From the NCBI GenBank assembly GCA_900546885.1, contig UREN01000021.1:1-32588 (forward strand): 32,588 nucleotides of DNA, written 5' to 3'. Origin of the DNA: an uncultured Oscillospiraceae bacterium (GTDB lineage: Bacteria > Bacillota > Clostridia > Oscillospirales > Ruminococcaceae). Below, in pieces: positions 1 through 8,473 of this stretch. Made by a program: the position numbers and the translations under genes. Each line of letters opens with the position of its first letter. Within the stretch, counting starts at the first letter, position 1. The notes under the pieces are model-generated. The model was not told where the DNA came from. It did not search any database and saw only the letters and a program-made list of their open reading frames with translations.

Positions 1-73
1 TTTTTTTTTCAAGCAGAAGACGGCATACGAGATCACTGTGTGACTGGAGTTCAGACGTGTGCTCTTCCGATCT
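1..73. other. Illumina TruSeq adapter with index (sequencing artefact)
   Basis: After nine T residues, bases 10-33 match the P7 flow-cell primer, 34-39 are a six-base index (CACTGT, reverse complement ACAGTG), and 40-73 match the TruSeq read-2 adapter ending in GCTCTTCCGATCT. This is library sequence left on the contig end and does not belong to the genome. Confidence 0.98.
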
Positions 74-133
74 TGTTATGATCTACATTTCAGCGCCAGC
101 TCTTTGATCTCGTCTTCATTGTAGATCATAACA
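74..133. repeat. Fold-back inverted repeat at contig edge (probable artefact)
   Basis: Bases 74-87 are the exact reverse complement of 120-133 (14 of 14). The copy starts at the first base after the adapter. This is the pattern expected when a library fragment end folds back and self-primes. Genuine genomic sequence probably begins near base 88. Confidence 0.8.
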
Positions 134-1197
134 GAGCCGTCTTCTCCGCCATAGTACTGGAAGAACTGCCGGATATCATCGCCGGAATATGCGTAAACGT
201 AGCTGTCTTCCGTATAATTGGGTTTTCCATCCGGATCAAGCGGGGTGCCCACAATAAAGTTGACCAGGCTGGCTGCCGTCAGAAATGCATTGATGATGTG
301 CTGGCCCCCGGCTGAAATATCCAGTTTGCCCGCGTCGAACAGATCTGCCTGACTGATCGTCATGTCCAGCGTTCCCAGCTTGATCTCACCCGTTTTGCCC
401 GCCACTGTAATGGCTTCTGCCATCGCTTCTGTAGTGTTGGTGACGTAGGAGGAGATCATGATCAGGCCATCCAGATCCGGGTTGCTGCCAATGACTGCTT
501 CAAACGCCTGTGTGATCTCTGTGGTGGAACCCAGGTTTCTCACCTCAGCCACCACATCTACACCCAGTTCTTCCGCTGCGGCGCGCATGCCGGCCTCACG
601 CATATCAGAACATGCATCGCCCACTTCCTGCCCATAGAAGGCCACTGTGCTCACGCCCTGCTCGTGAAGATAAGTCATGACGTTATAGCCCTCTTCATAC
701 TCCTTCTCAATAGTCCAGCCGCACCAGTAGGGGTTTTCTTCCAGCAGCGCCAGTGTATCGGGGTCCTGAATCTTTCGGAACATGGATGCAAAATACATTC
801 CGGCTTCCTGGCACTTCTGCGACACTGTGGGCATGATAGAGTCCGTGACAGGCATAATCATCAGCCCGTCACACCCCAGCGCAATGGCTTGTTCCACATT
901 TTCCAGGCTGCCCTCCGCCGTGCTTGTGCTTCCCGAGAGATATACGATCTCGCCATTGGCAACACTGGCCAGCAGTTCCACCTGCGCGATCAACGCGCCC
1001 CATGTCGGGTCTGTCGATTTCGCACGCATGTCGGGTATCCCCAACTTCCAGGGCTCCGGCAATTCCTGCGCGTTATTCTGAGGTTCCGCACTTCCGGCAG
1101 CAGAGCCAGGTACGGAACTGCTGCTCCCGCCTGTACAGCCGGCCAGCAGCCCTGTCAGCAAAGTTACCACAAGGACCAACGCTATCAACTTTTTCAT
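76..1197 (-). CDS. Sugar ABC transporter substrate-binding lipoprotein (3' end artefactual)
   Basis: Extracytoplasmic sugar-binding protein of the periplasmic-binding-protein family with the RbsB-type fold. Residues 1-20 form a lipoprotein signal peptide, with lipobox LLAGC placing the lipidated cysteine at 21, followed by a Gly/Ser linker. Two ligand-binding lobes follow, including a VEQAIALGCDGLMIMP segment typical of the family. The start has a GGAGG ribosome binding site. It is the last gene of the xylA-ABC operon, so the ligand is probably xylose or another pentose; this rests on context only. The last three codons and the stop (76-87) lie inside the fold-back artefact, so only about the first 370 residues are trustworthy and the true C-terminus is unknown. 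Confidence 0.85.
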   Translation of the reverse strand: MKKLIALVLVVTLLTGLLAGCTGGSSSSVPGSAAGSAEPQNNAQELPEPWKLGIPDMRAKSTDPTWGALIAQVELLASVANGEIVYLSGSTSTAEGSLENVEQAIALGCDGLMIMPVTDSIMPTVSQKCQEAGMYFASMFRKIQDPDTLALLEENPYWCGWTIEKEYEEGYNVMTYLHEQGVSTVAFYGQEVGDACSDMREAGMRAAAEELGVDVVAEVRNLGSTTEITQAFEAVIGSNPDLDGLIMISSYVTNTTEAMAEAITVAGKTGEIKLGTLDMTISQADLFDAGKLDISAGGQHIINAFLTAASLVNFIVGTPLDPDGKPNYTEDSYVYAYSGDDIRQFFQYYGGEDGSVMIYNEDEIKELALKCRS

Positions 1198-1241
1198 TTC
1201 AAAGCCTCCATTCTTTTTTATATCCCAATAAAGCGCGTGCT

Positions 1242-2183
1242 TTATTTAATGACAGGGGTGCTCTCACGATCGAACGTGAGCACCACCACAAACAGGAACA
1301 AAAGCCCCTTTACAAGCTGTAGTGCCGTTGTATCAACGCGGCAAAGCGTCATTCCGAACACCAGAATGCTCAGGGTAAGGCTGCCGATCAAGGCAGACCT
1401 GGCATGTGAATTGGTTCCGCCCTGCAGCGGGAACCCCCCGATCAGCAATGCGATCAGCGCATCGAACTGAAGCGTCCCGCCCATGGCACTGGTGGCAGAG
1501 CCACTGCGGATCACGATGAAAAAGGCCAGAAGGCCAGACATCGCTCCGGTGATGGTATACCCGATCCATTGGTATTTGGTGGAACTGACACCCGCATAAT
1601 CGGCCGCAATACTGCTTGCACCCACCGCGCGAAGGCGGCGTCCAAACGGCATAAATTCTAAAATGATAAACCCGGCCAAGAATGCTACGCACAACACTGC
1701 CACACGCATTGAAGTCGTGCTCCAGCTCAGCATCTCCAGAGGGATCCCGATTCCACTGGAATACAAGATAATAACAGAAAGCCCTGTCAGTACATTCCCC
1801 ATCGCCAGTGTTGCTATGAACCCGTTCACATGCAGCTTAGCCGCGATAAAGCCGTTTACAAACCCCAGCAAAAGCCCCAGCGACAGCGTAACGGGCAGCA
1901 GCAGATATGGGTTGACGTTTGCCGCAAAAGCCCCTAATATCCCGCAAAAAGTGACAACCCCGCCGATAGACAGGTCCAAAGTGCCCTGAGACAGCACAAA
2001 TGTCAACCCTATTGCGGCGAACATGATATTAAAACAGTTGTTGAAGACCGGTATCAGATTTCTGCCATCAAACAACTCGCCTTTGCTCCATACCCCAAAG
2101 ATCAAAACGACCAAAAGCAGCCCGACATATGGAATGACAGCACGAACACGGTCTGCTCGTTTTCCCTTTTTCAGTTCATTCAT
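1242..2183 (-). CDS. Sugar ABC transporter permease (RbsC/BPD_transp_2 type)
   Basis: Integral membrane subunit of a monosaccharide importer, 313 residues with many hydrophobic segments. After a short basic N-terminus, the first helix begins near residue 14 (VRAVIPYVGLLLVVLIFGVW). Family-typical stretches include the TLDLSIGG-like segment and the RALIGSLTLSILVFGM region near the C-terminus. It lies 20 nt after the ATPase gene and 44 nt before the binding-protein gene. Its ribosome binding site is weak (GGTGGTGA), suggesting coupling to the ATPase gene. Only one permease gene is present, as in ribose-type systems that use a homodimer. The substrate is inferred to be a pentose from the adjacent xylA. 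Confidence 0.88.
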   Translation of the reverse strand: MNELKKGKRADRVRAVIPYVGLLLVVLIFGVWSKGELFDGRNLIPVFNNCFNIMFAAIGLTFVLSQGTLDLSIGGVVTFCGILGAFAANVNPYLLLPVTLSLGLLLGFVNGFIAAKLHVNGFIATLAMGNVLTGLSVIILYSSGIGIPLEMLSWSTTSMRVAVLCVAFLAGFIILEFMPFGRRLRAVGASSIAADYAGVSSTKYQWIGYTITGAMSGLLAFFIVIRSGSATSAMGGTLQFDALIALLIGGFPLQGGTNSHARSALIGSLTLSILVFGMTLCRVDTTALQLVKGLLFLFVVVLTFDRESTPVIK

Positions 2184-2203
2184 GTTTTGTCACCACCATA
2201 GCA

Positions 2204-3709
2204 TCAAATCATATAGTTGATCAGGCTGGCTTCCGTCATTTCGGGCCCCCGTTCAAATATTCCCTGGCTCTCTCCGTTCTTGATGATCAGGATGCGGTCG
2301 CTCAGCCCAATCAATTCGGGCAGTTCTTCTGAGATCAGAACGACTGCACGGCCTTCCGCTTTGAATTTTCGAATCAGCTTTACAATAGCCGCTTTTGCGC
2401 CCACGTCGATACCTCGCGTAGGGCAATCCATAATATAAACTTCCGGGTCAAATGCCATCCACTTTGCCAGAGCCACCTTCTGCTTGTTGCCACCGGACAG
2501 ATACATCACAAATTGCTCCATGTCGCGCATGCGGATATCCAGTGTTTCCTTCCATCCCGCGCAAAAATCCCGCTCCTGTTTTTTTGTTACGAAGCACAGC
2601 TTTTTCAGATGATCCAGGGAGAGCAAACTGATATTCTCCCGAATCGTCATCGTTTTCATCAGCGACTCCGTGTCCCGATCTTTGGAAATATACGCGCATT
2701 TGTTGCGGATGGCCGCCTGAGGGGAATGGTTCACTTTATGTGCGCCCTCGCCGATCTCCACGCTTCCAACGTCCGGCGGGATCACTCCATACAAAATTTT
2801 CCCAAGTTCATGCATCCCGCAGTCAGAGAGCCCCCCTACCCCAAAGATCTCTCCTTCATGTACGTCAAAAGAGATATGTTTCAGCTTTTTATAGCACAGG
2901 TCTTTTGCGTACAACCTGACTTTTTTGCCTTGGGTAGGATGTGTGTCGCTGCGATAGTAATCCCCTTCTACCTTTCTGCCGATCATCAATTCCTTGATCA
3001 GGTTTTCGCTGAACTCTTCCTTTTTTAAGGTTTTCACCAGTTTTCCGTCGCGAAGCACCGTGATCTCATCGCTGTGCTCTATCATTTCGGCCACATCATG
3101 CGTGATAAATAGCACAGCCTTGCCTTCATCCCGCATTTTGTGCATCAGAGTATATAAAACATCTCGCCCCTCCTTGCTGAGGACAGCTGATGTCTCATCC
3201 ACGATCAGCACACAGGGGTCGCTATATGCTGCACGCGCGATCTCCAGAATCTTTCGCTGCTCAAAGCTGAGCTCTTTTACAGGCATTTTTTCTCTGATGG
3301 CCGTGGCGCCTATCATATCCAGCGCTGCACGAGCCTCAACATTCATCTTCTGAACATTTAATAGGCCCTTGTGGACAAACATGTCTTCACGGCCGGCAAA
3401 GATATTTTCTGCCACGCTGGCTGCCGGGAAGGTGCCCTGTTCCTGAATGATCAATGCCACACCGCTTCGCACTGCCTCTGGCATACTGGCAGGATGATAG
3501 GCAACACCTTTTAACGTAAATGCGCCTTCATCGGCCGCCTGTGCGCCTGCAATGATGGAGGAAAAAGTGGATTTTCCGGAACCGTTTTCCCCTATCAATC
3601 CGTGGATCTGCCCGTATCGCAAGGTAAAATCCAAATTGGACAACGCCTTTGTCACGCCAAACGATTTGCAGACTCCTTGGGCCTGCAGCAGAATATCACT
3701 GCATTTCAT
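2204..3709 (-). CDS. Sugar ABC transporter ATP-binding protein, two ATPase domains (RbsA/XylG type)
   Basis: Cytoplasmic energising subunit of the importer; 501 residues fits the tandem-domain CUT2 family. Domain 1 has Walker A GENGSGKST (40-48), a signature-like LSFEQRKILEIARA and Walker B VLIVDETSAVL. Domain 2 has a degenerate P-loop (GVGGLSDCGMHEL, no GKS/T), a good signature LSGGNKQKVALAKW, and a Walker B region reading IMDCPTRGIDVGAK. In that last motif the usual catalytic glutamate of DEPTRG is cysteine. The family normally has one degenerate site, and this protein keeps the intact one in domain 1. An AGGAGG ribosome binding site precedes the start, 15 nt after the xylA stop. Confidence 0.92.
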   Translation of the reverse strand: MKCSDILLQAQGVCKSFGVTKALSNLDFTLRYGQIHGLIGENGSGKSTFSSIIAGAQAADEGAFTLKGVAYHPASMPEAVRSGVALIIQEQGTFPAASVAENIFAGREDMFVHKGLLNVQKMNVEARAALDMIGATAIREKMPVKELSFEQRKILEIARAAYSDPCVLIVDETSAVLSKEGRDVLYTLMHKMRDEGKAVLFITHDVAEMIEHSDEITVLRDGKLVKTLKKEEFSENLIKELMIGRKVEGDYYRSDTHPTQGKKVRLYAKDLCYKKLKHISFDVHEGEIFGVGGLSDCGMHELGKILYGVIPPDVGSVEIGEGAHKVNHSPQAAIRNKCAYISKDRDTESLMKTMTIRENISLLSLDHLKKLCFVTKKQERDFCAGWKETLDIRMRDMEQFVMYLSGGNKQKVALAKWMAFDPEVYIMDCPTRGIDVGAKAAIVKLIRKFKAEGRAVVLISEELPELIGLSDRILIIKNGESQGIFERGPEMTEASLINYMI

Positions 3710-3724
3710 AGGGATGCCTCCTGA

Positions 3725-5035
3725 TCAAAAGAGAATTTGATTCACAATGCTCTGCAGTTCTTCCTGTCTTCCGGATGTTGGCAGCCCGGGCTTTTTCAGG
3801 TCAGAGGCACGCTGTGCCAGTTCGGCAAGTGTCGCCGTTCCCTCCCGGATCTTTTTCCCGATCCCCTGTTGGTATCCTGCATAGCGGTTCTGTACAAATG
3901 CATCCAGCCTGCCGTCCTCGATCAGCGCCGCTGCCTTCAGAAGCCCTAGGGCAAATGTATCCATTCCCAGGATATATCCATGGAACATGTCTTCCGGTGT
4001 ATTGCTGGGGCGTCGGTTTTTTGCATCAAAGTTAAATCCGCCAGTGAGGCCTCCCGCTTTGAGCACTTCATACATACACATCGTAGCCTCATAAACATCG
4101 TATGGAAATTCGTCGGTGTCCCAGCCCAAAAGATAATCGCCCTGGTTCGCATCAATGGAACCCAGCATCCCGTTGATGGCGCTGATGCGCAGCTCATGCT
4201 GGAATGTGTGGCCCGCCAAAATGGCGTGATTGGCTTCTATATTCAATTTGAAATCTTTGTCCAGACCATACTGGCGCAAAAAGCCGATGGCTGTAGCCGC
4301 ATCAAAATCATACTGATGCTTCATAGGTTCTTTGGGCTTGGGCTCAATATAGAAATCCCCCTCAAACCCGATGCTTCTTCCGTAAGCCACCGCCATGTGC
4401 ATAAGGCGGGCAATGTTTTCCTGTTCCAACTTGATATCTGTGTTCCACAGTGTTTCGTACCCCTCACGTCCACCCCAAAACACATACCCTTTTCCGCCCA
4501 GCTTTACCGTCAACTCCAACGCTTTCTTGATCTGAGCCGCAGCAAAACAATAAACATCCACACTATTTGTAGAACCCGCCCCGTTCATAAACCTGGGATT
4601 GCTGAACATGTTGGCTGTTCCCCACAGGCAGCGGATGCCCGTCTGCTGCATCTTCTTCAGAATATGATCGCTGATCTCGTCCAACCGGCGGTTTGTCTCA
4701 TTGATATCTTCTGCCTCCGGGACCAGATCTACATCGTGGAAGCAAAAATAGGCAATGCCCAATTTCTGCATGAATTCAAACCCCGCGTCCACTTTTGCCT
4801 TTGCATGCTCCATAGAGCCAACAGAGGCCCCGAAGGATTTATCTGCCGTATTGACGCCAAACATATCCGTGCCAGCCGCGCCCAAATTGTGCCACCAGGC
4901 CATGGCAAAAGGCAAATGTTCCCGCATGCTTTTGCCCAAAACTTTTTTATCCGGGTCATAGTACCGAAAGGCCAGTGTATTTTTGCTGTGTGGCCCCTCA
5001 TATTGGATGCGAGATATATTGGGAAAATATTCCAT
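3725..5035 (-). CDS. xylA: Xylose isomerase
   Basis: Interconverts D-xylose and D-xylulose, the first step of xylose use. The 436-residue product has the size of class II enzymes. Catalytic His and Asp lie in [10 protein letters not shown]. Metal and substrate ligands are recognisable in [45 protein letters not shown] and FDAKNRRPS. The start at 5035 was chosen because AGGAGG sits nine bases upstream and the protein then begins MEYFPNI, as in homologues; an upstream in-frame start at 5059 would add eight unlikely residues. It is first in the operon with the ABC importer. No xylulokinase gene is present in the window; it may lie beyond the contig end. Confidence 0.97.
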   Translation of the reverse strand: MEYFPNISRIQYEGPHSKNTLAFRYYDPDKKVLGKSMREHLPFAMAWWHNLGAAGTDMFGVNTADKSFGASVGSMEHAKAKVDAGFEFMQKLGIAYFCFHDVDLVPEAEDINETNRRLDEISDHILKKMQQTGIRCLWGTANMFSNPRFMNGAGSTNSVDVYCFAAAQIKKALELTVKLGGKGYVFWGGREGYETLWNTDIKLEQENIARLMHMAVAYGRSIGFEGDFYIEPKPKEPMKHQYDFDAATAIGFLRQYGLDKDFKLNIEANHAILAGHTFQHELRISAINGMLGSIDANQGDYLLGWDTDEFPYDVYEATMCMYEVLKAGGLTGGFNFDAKNRRPSNTPEDMFHGYILGMDTFALGLLKAAALIEDGRLDAFVQNRYAGYQQGIGKKIREGTATLAELAQRASDLKKPGLPTSGRQEELQSIVNQILF

Positions 5036-5087
5036 CCTTGATCTCCTCCTGTCCAGCACAATTTGCGTGCTCGTGTATCATAATTAA

Positions 5088-5116
5088 AATATGGCTCATC
5101 AAATTCTAAAAGTCAA
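5088..5116 (-). promoter_or_regulatory. Probable promoter of the xylA-ABC operon
   Basis: On the minus strand, TTGACT (5111-5116) and CATATT (5088-5093) are separated by 17 bases in an AT-rich stretch, about 50 bases upstream of the xylA start. The -35 is good and the -10 matches 4 of 6. Confidence 0.5.
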
Positions 5117-5254
5117 GTGGAAATTAATATAATGCCCAATAAATATGCGATATGCACACAGTATTTTAGTCAAATTAGGTTATTATCTCAAAACTTTTTT
5201 GCCTCACTAAAAAACAGATGTTCTATTATTGTGTGCTTGTGCACGTTTTTGTTT

Positions 5255-5269
5255 CAAAATGCACTTTTG
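5255..5269. promoter_or_regulatory. Candidate LacI-family operator in the xylA/lacI intergenic region
   Basis: CAAAA-TGCAC-TTTTG is a 15-bp inverted repeat ending directly before the -35 of the regulator promoter (5270-5275). A smaller inverted repeat GTGC-TTGT-GCAC lies at 5233-5244. Both are in the 310-bp AT-rich region between divergent xylA and the regulator gene, which otherwise holds only the two promoters. Operator function is inference. Confidence 0.3.
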
Positions 5270-5299
5270 TTGACAAAATGTATAATCGTGATGTATTCT
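5270..5299 (+). promoter_or_regulatory. Probable promoter of the LacI-family regulator gene
   Basis: A perfect TTGACA (5270-5275) lies 18 bases from TATTCT (5294-5299). A TATAAT at 5281-5286 is too close to that -35 to pair with it but could serve another -35. The regulator start is about 47 bases downstream of the -10. Confidence 0.5.
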
Positions 5300-5345
5300 T
5301 AATTCACCATGATGAAAAATGCCATTTTGCAGAGGAGGGATAGAT

Positions 5346-6371
5346 ATGGCCACCATGAAACAGATTGCGCAATTGGCCGGTGTTTCCCGCGGCACCGTAG
5401 ACCGCGTGTTGAACAACCGGGGTATCGTCAGCGAGGCAACTGCGCAAAAAGTACGGGAGATCGCTCAATCTCTTCAATATGTTCCCAGCCGCGCTGCGAA
5501 ATCCTTGGCCGCCTTAAAGCACAATATACACTTGGGCTACATTCTTCCTTCTATTCAGACAAACCCGTTTTTCGGCCAAGTTGCTGACGGTATCCGCAAA
5601 AAAGCTGCGGAACTGGCAGAGTACGGCGTGATCGTAGATGTTCTATACCATGATTTTTCTGTACCCGAACAGCAGGAACAGCTCTTGAACGAGATGGTGG
5701 AAAAAGGCGTAGATGGCATCGTCATATGCGGGTTCAACACGGAAAACATCACCAAAAAAATCCGGGAATTACAGGAACTGCACATCCCGATCATCACAGT
5801 GAATTCCGATATCCCAAATTCCGGGCGGATGGCCTATGTGGGAAGTGACCATATCCGTGCGGGGCGAACAGCCGCAAACCTCATGTCGATGATCACCGGA
5901 GGCAATGCACAGGTGGGCATCCTTCTGGGTTCCCACAACATGCATTGTCATTCTGAACGCGTAAAAGGGTTTCTCTCCTATATCAAAGACTTTGCGCCGG
6001 GCATTCATGTCGTGGATATTCTGGAGAATAACGATGACGATTTCAAAAGCTTTTCTGCTGTACAGGAACTTTTGTGCCGCACGCCGCCCATAGACGCGCT
6101 TTTTCTGGCATCTGCCGGCGTGTATGGAGCATGCCGGGCGGTAGAACTGACTGAGACTGCTCACAAGCCAAAGATCATCAGCTACGACTGTGTTCCCTCC
6201 ACCGCAACGATGCTTCAAAAAGGAGTCATTTCAGCTACCATCTGTCAAATGCCGGAGTATCAGGGCTCGAAGCCCCTTGACATTCTGTTCAATTACATTT
6301 GCATGGGGATGCCCCCCAGCCGGGAATATTATTACACCAGCCCGGAAATACGCATCAAAGAAAACCTGTAA
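5346..6371 (+). CDS. LacI-family transcriptional regulator with periplasmic-binding-like domain
   Basis: DNA-binding regulator of 341 residues. Residues 1-50 are a LacI helix-turn-helix and hinge (MKQIAQLAGVSRGTVDRVLN, then YVPSRAAKSLA). Residues 60-335 form a sugar-binding lobe pair of the Peripla_BP type (KGVDGIVICGF, VGSDHIRAGRTAANLM). The start at 5346 follows GAGGAGGGA at normal spacing; the longer frame opening at 5319 would add nine residues upstream of the HTH. It is divergent from the xylA-ABC operon, so it probably controls that operon and perhaps itself, with a pentose as effector. It ends at the bidirectional terminator shared with gap. Confidence 0.9.
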   Translation: MATMKQIAQLAGVSRGTVDRVLNNRGIVSEATAQKVREIAQSLQYVPSRAAKSLAALKHNIHLGYILPSIQTNPFFGQVADGIRKKAAELAEYGVIVDVLYHDFSVPEQQEQLLNEMVEKGVDGIVICGFNTENITKKIRELQELHIPIITVNSDIPNSGRMAYVGSDHIRAGRTAANLMSMITGGNAQVGILLGSHNMHCHSERVKGFLSYIKDFAPGIHVVDILENNDDDFKSFSAVQELLCRTPPIDALFLASAGVYGACRAVELTETAHKPKIISYDCVPSTATMLQKGVISATICQMPEYQGSKPLDILFNYICMGMPPSREYYYTSPEIRIKENL

Positions 6372-6446
6372 GCGGCTGCCCCCTTTCCCACGGCGAAATA
6401 TCATCGGCCACCGACCAAAAACGGGGCCCTGGCCACCCGTACAAAG

Positions 6447-6491
6447 AAAGCGCCCCTGGGATCTGCATCATGCAGATCCCAGGGGCGCTTT
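6447..6491. terminator. Bidirectional rho-independent terminator
   Basis: A perfect 21-bp stem (6447-6467 with 6471-6491) and a 3-base TCA loop. An A-run flanks it on the left and a T-run on the right. It separates the convergent regulator gene and gap, and coincides with the boundary between AT-richer and GC-rich DNA. Confidence 0.95.
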
Positions 6492-6514
6492 TTGCGAACT
6501 AAAACCTTTTCAGA

Positions 6515-7525
6515 TCACAGCTCTGCGAAATACTTGATGGTGCGCACCATCTGGCTGGTGTAGCTGTTCTCGTTGTCGTACCAGGACACGACCTGCACCT
6601 GATAGGTGTCGTCGTCGATCTTGGTCACCATCGTCTGAGTGGCGTCGAACAGGCTGCCGTAGGTGATGCCGATGACGTCAGAGGAAACGATGGGGTCGGT
6701 GTTGTAGCCGAAGCTGGCGGAAGAAGCGGCCTTCATGGCGGCGTTGATGGAATCCACCGTCACGTCCTTGCCCTTCACAACGGCCACCAGGATGGTGGTG
6801 GAACCGGTGGGCACAGGCACGCGCTGGGCAGAGCCGATCAGCTTGCCGTTCAACTCGGGGATCACAAGGCCGATGGCCTTGGCAGCGCCGGTAGAGTTCG
6901 GCACAATGTTGGCAGCGCCGGCGCGGGCGCGGCGCAGGTCACCCTTGCGGTGCGGGCCGTCCAGAATCATCTGGTCGCCGGTGTAGGCGTGCACCGTGGT
7001 CATGATACCGCTCTGGATGGGATAGGCGTCGTTCAGGGCCTTTGCCATCGGGGCCAGGCAGTTGGTGGTGCAGGAGGCAGCAGAAATGATCTGGTCTTCC
7101 TTGGTCAGGGTGTTCTCGTTCACGCTGAACACGATGGTCTTCAAATCGTTGCCAGCGGGCGCAGAGATCACAACCTTCTTGGCGCCGGCCTGGATGTGGG
7201 CCATGGCTTTATCCTTCTTGGTGAAGAAGCCGGTGCATTCCAGCACAACGTCCACGCCCAGCTCGCCCCAGGGCAGCTCGGCCGGGTTCGGGTTTTTGTA
7301 GATGGTGATCTTCTTGCCGTCGACAACAATGTTGTCCTCGCCGGCCTCCACCGTGTGGCCGTCATAGCGGCCCTGCGCGGTGTCATATTTCAGCAGGTGC
7401 GCGAGCATCTCGGGGCTGGTAAGGTCGTTGATTGCGACGATCTCATAGCCCTCGGCGCCGAACATCTGGCGGAAGGCCAGGCGGCCGATGCGGCCGAAGC
7501 CGTTGATTGCAACTTTTACTGCCAT
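6515..7525 (-). CDS. gap: Glyceraldehyde-3-phosphate dehydrogenase
   Basis: Glycolytic enzyme converting glyceraldehyde-3-phosphate, NAD+ and phosphate to 1,3-bisphosphoglycerate. The 336-residue length is standard. The Rossmann motif INGFGRIGR is at residues 7-15. An aspartate after the second strand (AINDLTS) supports NAD preference. The catalytic cysteine is in [12 protein letters not shown] near residue 152. The C-terminus has the family WYDNENSY motif. An AAGGAGG ribosome binding site precedes the ATG. It has its own promoter (7600-7628) and terminator, so it is probably monocistronic. Downstream glycolytic genes such as pgk are not adjacent. Confidence 0.98.
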   Translation of the reverse strand: MAVKVAINGFGRIGRLAFRQMFGAEGYEIVAINDLTSPEMLAHLLKYDTAQGRYDGHTVEAGEDNIVVDGKKITIYKNPNPAELPWGELGVDVVLECTGFFTKKDKAMAHIQAGAKKVVISAPAGNDLKTIVFSVNENTLTKEDQIISAASCTTNCLAPMAKALNDAYPIQSGIMTTVHAYTGDQMILDGPHRKGDLRRARAGAANIVPNSTGAAKAIGLVIPELNGKLIGSAQRVPVPTGSTTILVAVVKGKDVTVDSINAAMKAASSASFGYNTDPIVSSDVIGITYGSLFDATQTMVTKIDDDTYQVQVVSWYDNENSYTSQMVRTIKYFAEL

Positions 7526-7599
7526 AATCTAAACATCCTCCTTATCGTGAGGGCCCGCGCGCGGCCGGGTGCCGCTGCAAAGCCTTCCTGTCTTTTCAT

Positions 7600-7628
7600 A
7601 TTCTAATATAAAAAGACGCGGTGTGCAA
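7600..7628 (-). promoter_or_regulatory. Promoter of gap
   Basis: Minus-strand TTGCAC (7623-7628), a 17-base spacer and TAGAAT (7600-7605), giving a leader of about 65-70 nt before the gap start. Just upstream (7633-7652), TTGTG and CAA ends flank an AT-rich core that loosely resembles the operator-like sites noted at pckG. Confidence 0.65.
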
Positions 7629-7737
7629 GGGGGTGGTTGACAAATTTTTAACACAAGCGTCCCTTTCGGCATTTTTGCAACTATCTTTGCCGGAAGCCAA
7701 AGAAGTATGTGCAGTTTGCGGCATATTGCCGCGCGGC

Positions 7738-8376
7738 TTATGCCTCTTCCCACAGGGTTTGCCACCATTCCAGGGCGGCAAATTTCACTTTGTATGGGGT
7801 GTGCACAGCCGCTTGCTCGTCCTGTGGGTAGGCAGGGCCGTCATCCGCATCCGCCGCGGCGGGCACGCACAGCGGCGGGAACAGCACGCAGAACCAGTTG
7901 TGCCCCGCAGCCTGTCCCAGTTCGATGCGCACGGCGTCGTACCTGCCGGCGGGCAGGGTGAAACCGTCGTATTCCTTTGTGTGAAACATCATATTCACCA
8001 CATGGGCGTGCACCGGCTGCGGGCACCCGGCCTCGGCCAGCACACGGGCGGCTGTCTGTTCCATATCCGAAAGGTGGGCCTGGGCAACAGCCTTGGCCTC
8101 CTGCTGGGTGGCCTGCTGTGCGAACAGGTTGCCGTATTCCTCCAGAATGGCATCTCGCACGGCCAGCTTCAGTGCCTGGTCCTGCGGTGAATCGGAATTG
8201 GCCAGAATATGCAGGCGCAGCGTATCCTTCCGCACACCGGCGCACGCCTGCGCAAACGCGGCAAATTGGGAAAGCAGAATGCATGCCAGCGTGCCCAGGC
8301 ACAGTGCAAGGCGCGCAGCGCGCAGGCGGCGGCGCGCCCGCGCGCTGCTGGAAAAATTATAAGTAACTGTAAACAT
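7738..8376 (-). CDS. spoIIR: Stage II sporulation protein R
   Basis: SpoIIR is the forespore-made secreted signal that triggers SpoIIGA to process pro-sigma-E in the mother cell. The 212-residue product has a basic N-terminus, a hydrophobic export segment (about 21-43), then the family core TLRLHILANSDSPQDQALKL followed by VRDAILEEYG. A second conserved block is MMFHTKEYDGFTLPAGRYDA, followed by GHNWFCVLFPPLC. The start at 8376 was chosen because AAAGGAG is eight bases upstream. That ribosome binding site lies inside a strong hairpin (8381-8411). The gene is downstream of ispE and shows the organism carries sporulation genes. Confidence 0.93.
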   Translation of the reverse strand: MFTVTYNFSSSARARRRLRAARLALCLGTLACILLSQFAAFAQACAGVRKDTLRLHILANSDSPQDQALKLAVRDAILEEYGNLFAQQATQQEAKAVAQAHLSDMEQTAARVLAEAGCPQPVHAHVVNMMFHTKEYDGFTLPAGRYDAVRIELGQAAGHNWFCVLFPPLCVPAAADADDGPAYPQDEQAAVHTPYKVKFAALEWWQTLWEEA

Positions 8377-8411
8377 AAAAAACACTCCTTTGCGTTTCGC
8401 AAAAGAGTGTT
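8377..8411 (-). terminator. Terminator-like hairpin enclosing the spoIIR ribosome binding site
   Basis: Minus-strand stem: AACACTC-T-TTTGCG (8411-8398) pairs with CGCAAA-G-GAGTGTT (8394-8381) across an AAA loop, with one mismatch, and runs straight into a run of six T and the spoIIR ATG. It has the shape of an intrinsic terminator for ispE. Its 3' arm contains the AAAGGAG that spoIIR needs for translation. Confidence 0.8.
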
Positions 8412-8473
8412 GGCACCTTGGGGACGTCCTATTCCAAAAAGCGCATACCTTCTGTGCAGCCCGCACAAAAGCG

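Noticed and set aside
7718..7732. GCGGCA/TGCCGC hairpin after spoIIR as a terminator
   Set aside because: A 6-bp stem without a T-run on the transcribed strand is too weak to call.
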